A stretch of DNA of 15,287 nt from CAZTVF01 sp964616985 (GCA_964616985.1 CAZTVF010000122.1:1-15287), one strand, 5' to 3'; shown: positions 8,834 through 15,167, counted from the stretch's first letter. The notes: generated by a model not told the origin, from the sequence alone. Translations and numbers: made by a program.

Positions 8834-8946
8834 GATGGGCCTTCATCTCCGCCTCCCCGTGTCTCCGCGTCTTTGTTCTTCATCTCCGCGTCTCTCTTCT
8901 CTTTCTCCCCGTCTCTCCCTCTCCCCGTCTCCCCGTCTTCTTCCAT
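8834..8946 (-). repeat. GA-rich degenerate repeat tract between kaiB1 and the kinase
   Basis: On the plus strand this 113-nt gap is almost pure C/T with G only in CCGCGTCT or CCCCGTCT units; the coding strand therefore reads AGACGCGGAG or AGACGGGGAG many times. Units recur irregularly. It is the downstream member of a pair; the other lies between kaiC and kaiB3. It separates the kaiB block from the kinase gene and contains no ORF. It could be a slippage-prone spacer, a dispersed genomic repeat or an mRNA feature. Confidence 0.75.
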
Positions 8947-9318
8947 CTATTTCTTCGGCCGAACGTCCAGCCCCACCAGGATTCTCTCTTTGTCCGCCAG
9001 GTTGCCGATGAACCGACGCAAGGGCTCCGGCAGCTTCTTGATCAAGGTCGGGGCGGCGATGATCTGCTCGCCCTTGGCCAGCGTCGGCGACTGGTAGAGA
9101 TCGACGATCTCCAGCTCGTAATGTCCCTTGAGATGCTCTTCGCAGATCTCGGTGATGGCCTTGATCGCCGCGCTGGAGCGGGGGTTGATCCCGGCCACGT
9201 AAAGTCGCAGCACGTACTGCCGGTTCCCCGTGCCCGCCTTGGCGGCCGCCTTGGCGGCCTTTTCGAATGCCGCGGTGGTCTCGTCGGCGATGTCATCTGG
9301 TGCTTTCTTCTTTGGCAT
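8947..9318 (-). CDS. kaiB: KaiB-family clock protein, third of three paralogues (B1)
   Basis: A 123-residue protein whose residues 35-120 match the thioredoxin-like KaiB domain: YVLRLYVAG (35-43), IVDLYQSPTLAKGEQI (71-86), AAPTLIKKLPEPLRR (88-102) and ILVGLD (113-118). In known clocks KaiB switches fold and then binds the KaiC CI ring. The Gly-Leu-Asp near the C-terminus (116-118) lies in the segment important for the fold switch. It is the most diverged of the three paralogues: Glu-Pro at the proline loop, GNLADKER in place of GDLSN, and an extra Lys/Ala-rich N-terminal tail of about 33 residues. It lacks the acidic C-terminal tail of cyanobacterial KaiB and ends in basic residues. Start ATG follows AAAGGA by about 9 nt. 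The gap to kaiB2 upstream is 74 nt. Confidence 0.93.
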   Translation of the reverse strand: MPKKKAPDDIADETTAAFEKAAKAAAKAGTGNRQYVLRLYVAGINPRSSAAIKAITEICEEHLKGHYELEIVDLYQSPTLAKGEQIIAAPTLIKKLPEPLRRFIGNLADKERILVGLDVRPKK

Positions 9319-9392
9319 GAGACTGCATCCTTTGTTGCAGGTTGTGCTGCGTGCTGCGTTCTTTGTTGACCCGCCTTCCGTCGAACTCGTCG

Positions 9393-9743
9393 CTAGACGC
9401 GCCGCCGCAGATCCAGGCCGATGAGGACCTTGTCCACGTTGGACATGTCGCCGATGATCTTGCGGACGGGCTGAGGCAGTTTTCGCACCAGCGTGGGGAT
9501 CGCTACGATCTGGTCGCCCTTGGCCAACTGGGGCGTTTTCAGCAGGTCAATGACTTCCACATGGTAGCGCCCGGGGCAGTGTTCGTCGCAGATGCTCTTC
9601 AGGTTGGTGATCGCCGCCGAGGCCCGCGGCGTCTGACCGGCTACATAGAGGCGCAGGAGCATCAGATCATCCCGCTCGACCGCCTCGCCCGGGGCTTTCT
9701 TCGGCTTGGCCGCTTTGCTTGCCCTCGTCGTCTTCTTTGCCAC
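9393..9743 (-). CDS. kaiB: KaiB-family clock protein, second of three paralogues (B2)
   Basis: A 116-residue KaiB-domain protein: LLRLYVAGQTP (29-39), VEVIDLLKTPQLAKGDQI (62-79), AIPTLVRKLPQPVRKIIGD (81-99) and VLIGLD (106-111). The proline-rich loop and the GLD of the fold-switching C-terminal part are kept, so KaiC binding is plausible. It resembles B3 much more than B1, which points to a local duplication. The first 26 residues form a Lys/Ala-rich basic tail absent from cyanobacterial KaiB. The start codon is GTG at 9743, supported by AGGAG 6 nt upstream. The gap to kaiB3 is 59 nt. Confidence 0.94.
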   Translation of the reverse strand: MAKKTTRASKAAKPKKAPGEAVERDDLMLLRLYVAGQTPRASAAITNLKSICDEHCPGRYHVEVIDLLKTPQLAKGDQIVAIPTLVRKLPQPVRKIIGDMSNVDKVLIGLDLRRRV

Positions 9744-9779
9744 TTACAACTCCTGTTCTTCTAAAATTCGAATCGTCAT

Positions 9780-9791
9780 CCGCTGCAGCGG
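9780..9791. repeat. 12-bp perfect palindrome in the kaiB3-kaiB2 gap
   Basis: CCGCTGCAGCGG is fully self-complementary and lies 11 nt past the kaiB3 stop, within the 59-nt gap before kaiB2. It could form a small stem in the mRNA and tune relative kaiB3/kaiB2 expression, or be chance. No T-run follows. Confidence 0.3.
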
Positions 9792-9802
9792 CACCGGGGG
9801 CG

Positions 9803-10114
9803 TCATCGGCGCGGGCGCAAGTCCAGACCCACAAGCACCCGCTCCGCATTGGACAAATCGCCGATGATCTTCCGCACCGGCACCGGCAGCTTCCGCACCA
9901 GCGTCGGGACGGCAAGAATCTGGTCGCCCTTGGCCAACTGCGGGTTCTTCAGCAGGTCAATGACCTCGATGGTGTATTGGCCCTTGAGGTGCTCATCGCA
10001 AAGCTTCTTGAGGTTGGCGAAGGCCGCCAGTGCCCGCTCGGTCTGGCCTGCAACATACAGCCGCAGTTCCCATATCTCCGCTTTGGCTACCTTCTTCGTC
10101 GTCTTCGCTGGCAT
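9803..10114 (-). CDS. kaiB: KaiB-family clock protein, first of three paralogues (B3)
   Basis: At 103 residues this is the most canonical KaiB here, close to the usual 100-108. Domain landmarks: LRLYVAGQT (17-25), IEVIDLLKNPQLAKGDQI (49-66), AVPTLVRKLPVPVRKIIGDLSN (68-89, read in two parts) and VLVGLD (93-98). VIDLLKNPQLA and IIGDLSN are near-identical to cyanobacterial KaiB. Only about 14 extra N-terminal residues, again basic. It is the first kaiB after kaiC, 112 nt downstream. The start ATG follows GGAG by 8 nt, and that GGAG belongs to the GA-rich repeat tract, so the repeat supplies the ribosome-binding site. It is the likeliest of the three to be the functional KaiC partner. Confidence 0.95.
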   Translation of the reverse strand: MPAKTTKKVAKAEIWELRLYVAGQTERALAAFANLKKLCDEHLKGQYTIEVIDLLKNPQLAKGDQILAVPTLVRKLPVPVRKIIGDLSNAERVLVGLDLRPRR

Positions 10115-10226
10115 CTTCTTCTCTCCGCGTCTCCGCGTCTCCGCGTCTTTCTCGCCGTTTCTCCGCGTCTTCTTCTCTCCCCGTCTCCCCCTCTTTCTCG
10201 CCGTTTCTCCCCGTCTTCTTCTCTCT
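10115..10226 (-). repeat. GA-rich repeat tract between kaiC and kaiB3
   Basis: A 112-nt C/T-rich (plus-strand) gap. It holds three perfect tandem copies of CCGCGTCT (10125-10148) and two 34-nt copies of a longer unit (10146-10179 and 10192-10225), differing at one base and offset by 46 nt. The coding strand is GA-rich with repeated GGAG, the last of which is placed as the kaiB3 ribosome-binding site. The sequence style matches the tract at 8834-8946. Confidence 0.85.
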
Positions 10227-11927
10227 TCAGTCCGCTTTCCTCGCCTGGGCGAGTTCCTGTCGTTCCTGCTCCGTCATCTGCCGTCGTTGGGCCTCGTGCT
10301 GCCGGGTGATCTCAAGCTCCGACCCAATCCCGGCCAAGCGGTGCTCGATGGCCTCGGCCTGGGCACGCAAGCTCGCCTGCTCCTGTTCCAACTCCCGCTG
10401 CTTGCGATCGGCCGCCTGCTGATCGACCGCGCCCTGGGCCTGATCCTTGGCCTCCTGAACCAGCCGGGCCGAGCCCGTCAGGACCTGCCCGGGGCCCACG
10501 TACACGTCCAACAGGTTGATTCCGTCGTCCGAGAGCTGGAACTCCCGCATCTGGTTCGAGTGCCCCATGCCCCTGCTCTTCAATACGTATAGAAGACGAT
10601 TTCGCTCGTTGCTGCTTTCGATCATGCGGAGCAGCAGCCACGTATCCATCAGCGAGGAGATGCCCACCTCGCTCTGCTCCATGGCGCTGCCGCCCTCCGT
10701 CAGGCTGGTATAGATGCTGGTAATGCCCTGGCTCTTGAGGAAGTCGATCACGCGAACCAGCATCGCCTTGATCTCGTCGGTGTCGCCCACGCTGGTCAGG
10801 TTGGTGACAGGGTCCATGACCACGCCCTCGGGCTTGAAGTCATTGACCAGCTTGTGCACGTTGGCCAGGTGCATCTCCAGGCCGTAAAGCTGCGGCCGCA
10901 GCGAATGGAACTGCAGCAGGCCCTTCTTGGCGTGCGGCCCCAGGTCTACCCCGATGGATCGCATGTTGCGTATGATCTGGTCGGGCGACTCCTCGAACGA
11001 GAAGTACATGCACCGCTTGCCCTTGCGGGATAGAGCGTCCAAGAAGGTGGAGGCCAGGCTGGTCTTGCCCGTGCCGGCCATGCCGGAGATCAGGATGCTG
11101 CTGCCCTTGTAGTACCCCTTGCCGCCCAACATCGCGTCCAGCCGCGGCACACCCGAGGAGACCCGCTCGCTGGAGACGGCGTAGTTCAGGCCCAGCGAAC
11201 TGATCGGCAGCACGCTGAGGCCGTGCTCATCGATCAGCGTGGGATATTCGTTCGTGCCATGCTTGCTGCCGCGGTATTTGACGATCCGCAGCCGCCGCGT
11301 GGCGATCTGGTTGTTCACGCGGTGGTCCAGGAAGATCACGCAATCGCTGACGTACTCCTCGATGCCGTAGCGGGTGAGCGTCTTTTCGCCCTTCTCGCCG
11401 GTGATGATGACGGTGACGCCCTTGTCCTTGAGCCAGCGGAAAAGGCGGCGCAGCTCGGCCCGCAGGATCGCCTCGTTGGGCAGGCCGGCGAACAGCGCCT
11501 CGATCGTGTCCAGCACCACGCGCTTGGCCCCGACCTCCTGGATCATGGCGTTGATGCGGACGAACAGGCCTTCGAGGTCATACTCGCCCGTCTCCTCGAT
11601 CTCGCTCCGCTCGATGTGAACGTAGTCGATGGCCATCTTCTTGGCCGCGATCAGCGCGTTCACGTCGAATCCCAGCGAGGCGACGTTGGCGGCCAAGTCC
11701 TCGGCCGTCTCTTCGAAGGCCATGAAGACGCCCGGCTCGCCGAATTCGGTGATGCCTCGGACGATGAACTCCATCGCCAGCAGCGTCTTGCCTGATCCGG
11801 CCCCGCCGCACACCAGCGTCGGCCGACCCCGGGGCAGGCCGCCCTCGGTGATGTCATCGAGACCTTCGATGCCCGTGGGGCACTTCTGGAGAACCGCAAC
11901 GCTCGGGGCTGACCGCTTCTTCGCCAT
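10227..11927 (-). CDS. kaiC: KaiC-family clock ATPase/autokinase with C-terminal coiled coil
   Basis: Double-RecA (CI-CII) KaiC of 566 residues. CI: Walker A GGAGSGKT (41-48), catalytic glutamates Glu72-Glu73, Walker B Asp140. CII: Walker A GMAGTGKT (282-289), Glu312-Glu313, Walker B Asp372. The phosphorylation pair is Ser424-Ser425 (GISSLMDT) where Synechococcus has Ser431-Thr432, and Ser419 sits where it has Thr426. ATP binding, hydrolysis and autokinase activity are therefore all plausible. After the CII core the protein continues for about 90 residues (about 478-566) of Gln/Glu/Ala/Arg-rich coiled coil, unlike the short tail that KaiA binds in cyanobacteria but like the Rhodobacter-type KaiC, where such a coil pairs two hexamers. 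No kaiA is present. ATG at 11927 follows AAAGG by 7 nt. It is first in the minus-strand gene series. Confidence 0.96.
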   Translation of the reverse strand: MAKKRSAPSVAVLQKCPTGIEGLDDITEGGLPRGRPTLVCGGAGSGKTLLAMEFIVRGITEFGEPGVFMAFEETAEDLAANVASLGFDVNALIAAKKMAIDYVHIERSEIEETGEYDLEGLFVRINAMIQEVGAKRVVLDTIEALFAGLPNEAILRAELRRLFRWLKDKGVTVIITGEKGEKTLTRYGIEEYVSDCVIFLDHRVNNQIATRRLRIVKYRGSKHGTNEYPTLIDEHGLSVLPISSLGLNYAVSSERVSSGVPRLDAMLGGKGYYKGSSILISGMAGTGKTSLASTFLDALSRKGKRCMYFSFEESPDQIIRNMRSIGVDLGPHAKKGLLQFHSLRPQLYGLEMHLANVHKLVNDFKPEGVVMDPVTNLTSVGDTDEIKAMLVRVIDFLKSQGITSIYTSLTEGGSAMEQSEVGISSLMDTWLLLRMIESSNERNRLLYVLKSRGMGHSNQMREFQLSDDGINLLDVYVGPGQVLTGSARLVQEAKDQAQGAVDQQAADRKQRELEQEQASLRAQAEAIEHRLAGIGSELEITRQHEAQRRQMTEQERQELAQARKAD

Positions 11928-11975
11928 GGATGACCTTTCATGTGAACTGAACTGTGTTCTTGCACGGTCCGACTA

Positions 11976-12046
11976 GTGCTCTGTCTCGTGTCATTCAAGG
12001 CGTGGCGGCCTAGGAAGGCCGCCACCCATCACGGCAGACAGAGCAC
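11976..12046. repeat. Nested perfect inverted repeat, 71 bp
   Basis: Outer arms GTGCTCTGTCT (11976-11986) and AGACAGAGCAC (12036-12046) are perfect; CGTG (11987-11990) can pair with CACG (12030-12033); inside sits GTGGCGGCCT (12002-12011) with AGGCCGCCAC (12016-12025) around a 4-nt loop. No T-run follows on either strand, so it is not a typical terminator. The design resembles a REP/REPIN or a miniature inverted-repeat element; no target-site duplication is evident. It begins 49 nt upstream of the kaiC start and so may lie in its promoter or leader. Confidence 0.8.
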
Positions 12047-12049
12047 CAA

Positions 12050-12064
12050 GGCTCTCAAAGAGCC
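12050..12064. repeat. Small hairpin beside the nested inverted repeat
   Basis: GGCTCT (12050-12055) and AGAGCC (12059-12064) are perfect arms around a CAA loop, only 3 nt from the end of the 71-bp element. It could form in RNA from either strand. No T-run follows. Confidence 0.45.
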
Positions 12065-12215
12065 CAATTCTGCGCCCACCGGCCCTTCATGTAAAGCGTC
12101 CTTCCGCCGCCGGACTCTCGCGTCCGCCGACCCGCGCGACGCCCCCCGTTTTATAGCCGTCGATATGGAGCCGCGAACATTCCAGTTTCGGGCAAGTCCC
12201 CCACATAAGCAATCG

Positions 12216-12232
12216 GGGAATTTACTATTCCC
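12216..12232. promoter_or_regulatory. GGGAAT dyad, possible operator
   Basis: GGGAAT (12216-12221) and ATTCCC (12227-12232) flank a 5-nt AT-rich centre, a size that suits a dimeric DNA-binding protein. It lies in the shared upstream region of kaiC and the hydrolase gene and recalls the GGGATTTC/GAAATCCC dyad ahead of the membrane kinase. The function is inferred from symmetry and position only. Confidence 0.3.
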
Positions 12233-12332
12233 GCCATGAGTGCTTTTGCCTACCCCTTCAATGCCTCTGCGCCACCACCGGAGAGGGTACATGCGTGCTT
12301 TGGTAAGGATAGGCCCGCGGGCGCCGTCCCGT

Positions 12333-12375
12333 CGCCGTCAAACCGGCGGGATTCGCGAAAGCAGCCTTGACGGCG
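12333..12375. repeat. 9-bp inverted repeat forming a long stem-loop
   Basis: CGCCGTCAA (12333-12341) pairs perfectly with TTGACGGCG (12367-12375) across a 25-nt loop that itself contains the self-complementary TTCGCGAA. With the motif that follows it, this suggests a structured 5' leader for the plus-strand hydrolase gene. Confidence 0.5.
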
Positions 12376-12382
12376 GCGCATC

Positions 12383-12440
12383 ATACCGATAACACGGTAT
12401 TAATGGGAAGCCGGTGCAAAGCCGAGCGGTTATTGCCATC
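12383..12440 (+). promoter_or_regulatory. Riboswitch-like motif, partial cobalamin-type core (tentative)
   Basis: A hairpin ATACCG/CGGTAT (12383-12388, 12395-12400) is followed by TAATGGGAA (12401-12409), then GCCGGTGCAAAGCCG (12410-12424). The order hairpin, GGGAA, GGTG-AA-CC is that of the cobalamin riboswitch core. The later conserved parts (CCGC-ACTGT, GCCACTG, and the B12 box) are not found downstream, so it may be degenerate, a different RNA or chance. It lies about 180-230 nt ahead of the hydrolase start. Confidence 0.22.
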
Positions 12441-12616
12441 CTTGCCTACCAGCCCCCTCTTGATCGTGATGTTCCGCTCCCGCTTCGACAGCCGTGTCCA
12501 TTCGCGTCGAGCGGCCTATCCGTTGCATCCGGGCTTGCCCCCGCGCGCGCCGGCGATTAGCATCGCCGGGGCGGGCAGCAGGTTCACCCGGGCCGCCATT
12601 GCTTTTCGGAGACATC

Positions 12617-14755
12617 ATGACCTTGATCGATACGGATCGTTGGATGGAAATGGAACTGGGCTGGTTTCGACCGGCTACGTTCCATCAGCAAGCGCAGGAA
12701 CTTCTTGCCCGACTGGCGCCTCTGTGGAACACCGTGCAGGGCCATCGGGGAATCATCTTCTCCTGCGGACTGCGGGTGACGCTGGTGGCCCTGTGGAGCG
12801 GCGACTTCAACCAACCGCTGCCCGTCAGCGGCAACCGCTACGCCTCCTGGGCCGGGGCCACCTATGGCGACCTTCGCGACTGCCTCAGAATGCTCCACGA
12901 CCTGGCCAGGGACATGGGGCTGGGCGACCTGAAACTGGGCATCATGTTCACCGGCGGGGGCGTGCACGTCGGCGGCATGGTGGCCACCGGCGACCCTCTC
13001 TATGAGGACCAGGACCCTGCCTGGTACCTGCGGCACAGCGAGTGCTACATGGGCTCCGAGGGCAGCGGCGCCCTGGATTCGCTGGCGCCCATGCGGCCGG
13101 ACTCGCACCGCTACGCCTCGCGCCCCGGCGGCATCGGCCAGGGAGAGACCTTCGCCCGGTTTTTCGGCGAGCAGTGGGGCGCCTTCTCGCGCGACATGGG
13201 CATGGAGGCCATCGTTCTGCGCGACGCGTTCCTGGGCCCTATGCTCTACACCCGCTTCGGCCCCTTCGGCCTCAAGCTGCCGCCCCGCCCCGAGGATATC
13301 GACCTGTGGACGCGCCGCGCGACGGCGCTGTTCCGGGGCGTCAAGGACGGCAATCCACAATCGTTCGTCATGGGCTACTCTTGCGCCCTCAGCGCGGTGG
13401 CGGAATGGCGCGTGGGCTGCGTCGACCTGGAGGCCATCGTGGCCGCCGGCGCGATGGACGCCTTCATCGATCAGACCTGGGGCGGCGCGTGGCAGGACTT
13501 CTGGTCGGACACGATGCTGGGATGGACGTTTCAACTGGGGAACCTGCTGGTGCACCAAGCCCAGGTTGAGGGCGGCAATCGCCGCCGCGCCAAGCCCTGC
13601 CGCCACTACTTCCTCACCGAAACGTGGGATAGCTGGGAACCCTGGGACACCCTGCACCAGGTGCCCGGCAAACTGGCCTGGAGCATGTGGGCGTTCTCAC
13701 ACGCCGCGCTGCGGACGGGCGGCGGTCTCAAGCGGCCTGGGGGCGTGTACCTGTCCTGGATGAACAACCGCTTCGGCGAAATCCTCAGCCAAAAGGATGT
13801 CGCCTTCCTTGGCGAGAATCTCGACGCCGCCCAGCGCGACGCCGCCGCCATGGAAGAAGTCTACGGCCCGGCCGCTGTCTACGACCGAACGGCCCTGGAG
13901 GCCGTCACGCGCGACTGCCCCGATGCCAACACCAGCGACTTCCTGGACGACCAGGTGGGCCTGCTGAACAAATATGGCTTCGGCTGCCTTTGTGCCGTTC
14001 GCGGGCAAGACGTGGCCGCGTGCGATGCCGACGGACTGCTCTGGCAGACGCCGCCCGCCGATACGCCCCTTCCGCAGCGCGGCGCCTTGGTCGCCGCCGG
14101 GCGGGCCGACCGCATCGCGCCGGAGCTGCTGGCCCGCGCGGGCGCTGAGCTGGCCGGCGGGCTCATCCCGGCTGGCTACGACAACCTCATCGAGATCGAC
14201 CACCAGCCCCTGGTGGAGCCGATCTACACCGCCGAGCGCCAAGGCGTGCGGGCTACGGCCGGCGAGGTGCTGGCCGCCACCCGCCAAGGGCCGCTGATCA
14301 TCGCCGCTCCCGACGGCCGGGCGATCTACTGGATGCCGCAGGACTGGTGGCAGCCAGGCAATGCCGTCGTCCGCAAGAGCCATCTGGGTAGCCTCAAACC
14401 CTACGCCGCCTTGTGCCGCGCCTTCGCCAATTCCCTTGCGCAGCATGACGGCCGATGGTGGATCGAGCAGGCCGACGAGGCCCAACCGGTGTGCATGCAC
14501 CTGTGGAAAAGCGGCGGGACCGTCCGCATCCTGGCCGGCAACCTCGAAACGTGCGTCTTCGGCGATGCCCGCCTGCCGCGCACCGTTCGTCTGGCGATCC
14601 AGCCGGGGCAGTTGGGGCTGCCGACGGACCGGCCGCTGCGGCTGGTCAACCCTGCAGGCGTTGTGGCCGCCGGCGTCACAGAAGACGGCGTGTGCCGTTT
14701 TGAGTTCATCGTGCAACCGGAAGCCTACGTGCTGCTAGATATCGTCGCATCCTGA
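12617..14755 (+). CDS. Putative TIM-barrel glycoside hydrolase, multidomain
   Basis: A 712-residue protein I cannot assign to a named family. Residues about 1-390 look like a TIM barrel, with acidic residues at strand ends typical of glycosidases: Asp203 in LRDAFLGP, Asp285 in FIDQTWGGAW and Glu335/Asp337 in LTETWDSWEPWD. Residues about 480-600 (GALVAAGRADRIAPELL, AAPDGRAIYWMP) look like an alpha/beta domain, and 620-712 like a C-terminal beta-sandwich. This order recalls GH42-type enzymes; the family and substrate are inference. It is rich in Trp, with no signal peptide, so probably cytoplasmic. ATG at 12617 is chosen because GGAG lies 5 nt upstream; an in-frame ATG at 12494 adds 41 Arg/Pro-rich residues with no ribosome-binding site. 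It is divergent from kaiC and is followed directly by an integrase remnant. The other sugar-related protein in the window is the propeller at 3069-3992. Confidence 0.8.
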   Translation: MTLIDTDRWMEMELGWFRPATFHQQAQELLARLAPLWNTVQGHRGIIFSCGLRVTLVALWSGDFNQPLPVSGNRYASWAGATYGDLRDCLRMLHDLARDMGLGDLKLGIMFTGGGVHVGGMVATGDPLYEDQDPAWYLRHSECYMGSEGSGALDSLAPMRPDSHRYASRPGGIGQGETFARFFGEQWGAFSRDMGMEAIVLRDAFLGPMLYTRFGPFGLKLPPRPEDIDLWTRRATALFRGVKDGNPQSFVMGYSCALSAVAEWRVGCVDLEAIVAAGAMDAFIDQTWGGAWQDFWSDTMLGWTFQLGNLLVHQAQVEGGNRRRAKPCRHYFLTETWDSWEPWDTLHQVPGKLAWSMWAFSHAALRTGGGLKRPGGVYLSWMNNRFGEILSQKDVAFLGENLDAAQRDAAAMEEVYGPAAVYDRTALEAVTRDCPDANTSDFLDDQVGLLNKYGFGCLCAVRGQDVAACDADGLLWQTPPADTPLPQRGALVAAGRADRIAPELLARAGAELAGGLIPAGYDNLIEIDHQPLVEPIYTAERQGVRATAGEVLAATRQGPLIIAAPDGRAIYWMPQDWWQPGNAVVRKSHLGSLKPYAALCRAFANSLAQHDGRWWIEQADEAQPVCMHLWKSGGTVRILAGNLETCVFGDARLPRTVRLAIQPGQLGLPTDRPLRLVNPAGVVAAGVTEDGVCRFEFIVQPEAYVLLDIVAS

Positions 14756-14762
14756 CGACGCC

Positions 14763-15125
14763 ATGCCCGACAACCTGATCCGGATCTTCGACGGCGATCT
14801 CATCGTCGCCGGGCTTACCCGCGAAGTCGTGGCCCCCGATCGGCAAGCGGCGGGTCGACAAACCCACGCCGACGGTCGCACACTCGACGTCCACTGCCTC
14901 CGCCACACCTTCGCCACCATGCTGAGCAAGTCGGGCGTCGTTCCCCGGATGGCCCAAGAGCTCATGCGCCATAGCGACATCCGCCTGACGATGAACGTCT
15001 ACACGCACCTGGGGCTCCACGACACTGCTGGCGCGGTCGAATCGCTGCCGAGCATTGACAGGGGACAACGCTGTGGATCTGCCGGTGCGGTCGCCTCATC
15101 GCTGCGAACCCGGGTAGTCATGTAG
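14763..15125 (+). pseudogene. C-terminal remnant of a tyrosine recombinase/integrase
   Basis: Residues 44-82 of this 120-residue frame carry the end of a tyrosine recombinase catalytic domain: HCLRHTFAT (His44, Arg47), MRHSDI (His70) and NVYTHL with the nucleophilic Tyr80. The preceding NLIRIFDGDLIVAGL matches the usual lead-in. The N-terminal DNA-binding domain and the first catalytic Arg are missing, as is a ribosome-binding site, and the frame opens 7 nt after the hydrolase stop. A full integrase has about 300-400 residues, so this is a broken copy, probably left by a mobile element. The part after about residue 96 does not look like integrase. The segment between residues 20 and 36 looks poorly conserved. 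Confidence 0.8.
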
Positions 15126-15167
15126 GTCTTCCCAGGGCTGTCATGTTCGAATCGCAATGGAAAATCC

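Larger units (their letters stand above)
11928..12616. other. Divergent intergenic region between kaiC and the hydrolase gene
   Basis: This 689-nt stretch contains no credible gene; the short ORFs in it have no ribosome-binding site and no recognisable domain. It must hold the promoters for kaiC (leftwards) and for the hydrolase-like gene (rightwards), but I found no clear -35/-10 pair for either. It contains several dyads, listed separately: a nested inverted repeat (11976-12046), a small hairpin (12050-12064), a GGGAAT dyad (12216-12232), a 9-bp stem (12333-12375) and a riboswitch-like motif (12383-12440). Confidence 0.7.

Noticed and set aside
8947..9318. SasA-type kinase sensor domain instead of KaiB
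   Set aside because: The KaiB-like domain is encoded as a short stand-alone protein and no kinase is fused to it; the neighbouring kinases carry PAS domains only.
10115..10226. CRISPR array
   Set aside because: Repeat units are short, degenerate and low-complexity, with no regular unique spacers and no cas genes.
12367..12395. Sigma70 promoter for the hydrolase gene (TTGACG with TAACAC at 17 nt)
   Set aside because: The -10 matches only three of six bases, and the -35 is also one arm of a stem.
12383..12440. Cyclic-di-GMP (GEMM-I) riboswitch, suggested by GCAAAGCC
   Set aside because: The GGCAAACC partner segment and the receptor loop in the right order are missing; the cobalamin-like reading fits slightly better but is also weak.
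12494..12616. N-terminal extension of the hydrolase-like gene from the ATG at 12494
   Set aside because: The added 41 residues are Arg/Pro-rich and lack a ribosome-binding site, whereas the ATG at 12617 follows GGAG at proper spacing.
12584..13657. Minus-strand open frame opposite the hydrolase-like gene
   Set aside because: Its composition is that of a shadow frame (His/Gly/Val/Arg-rich); the plus-strand frame has a ribosome-binding site and a coherent protein.
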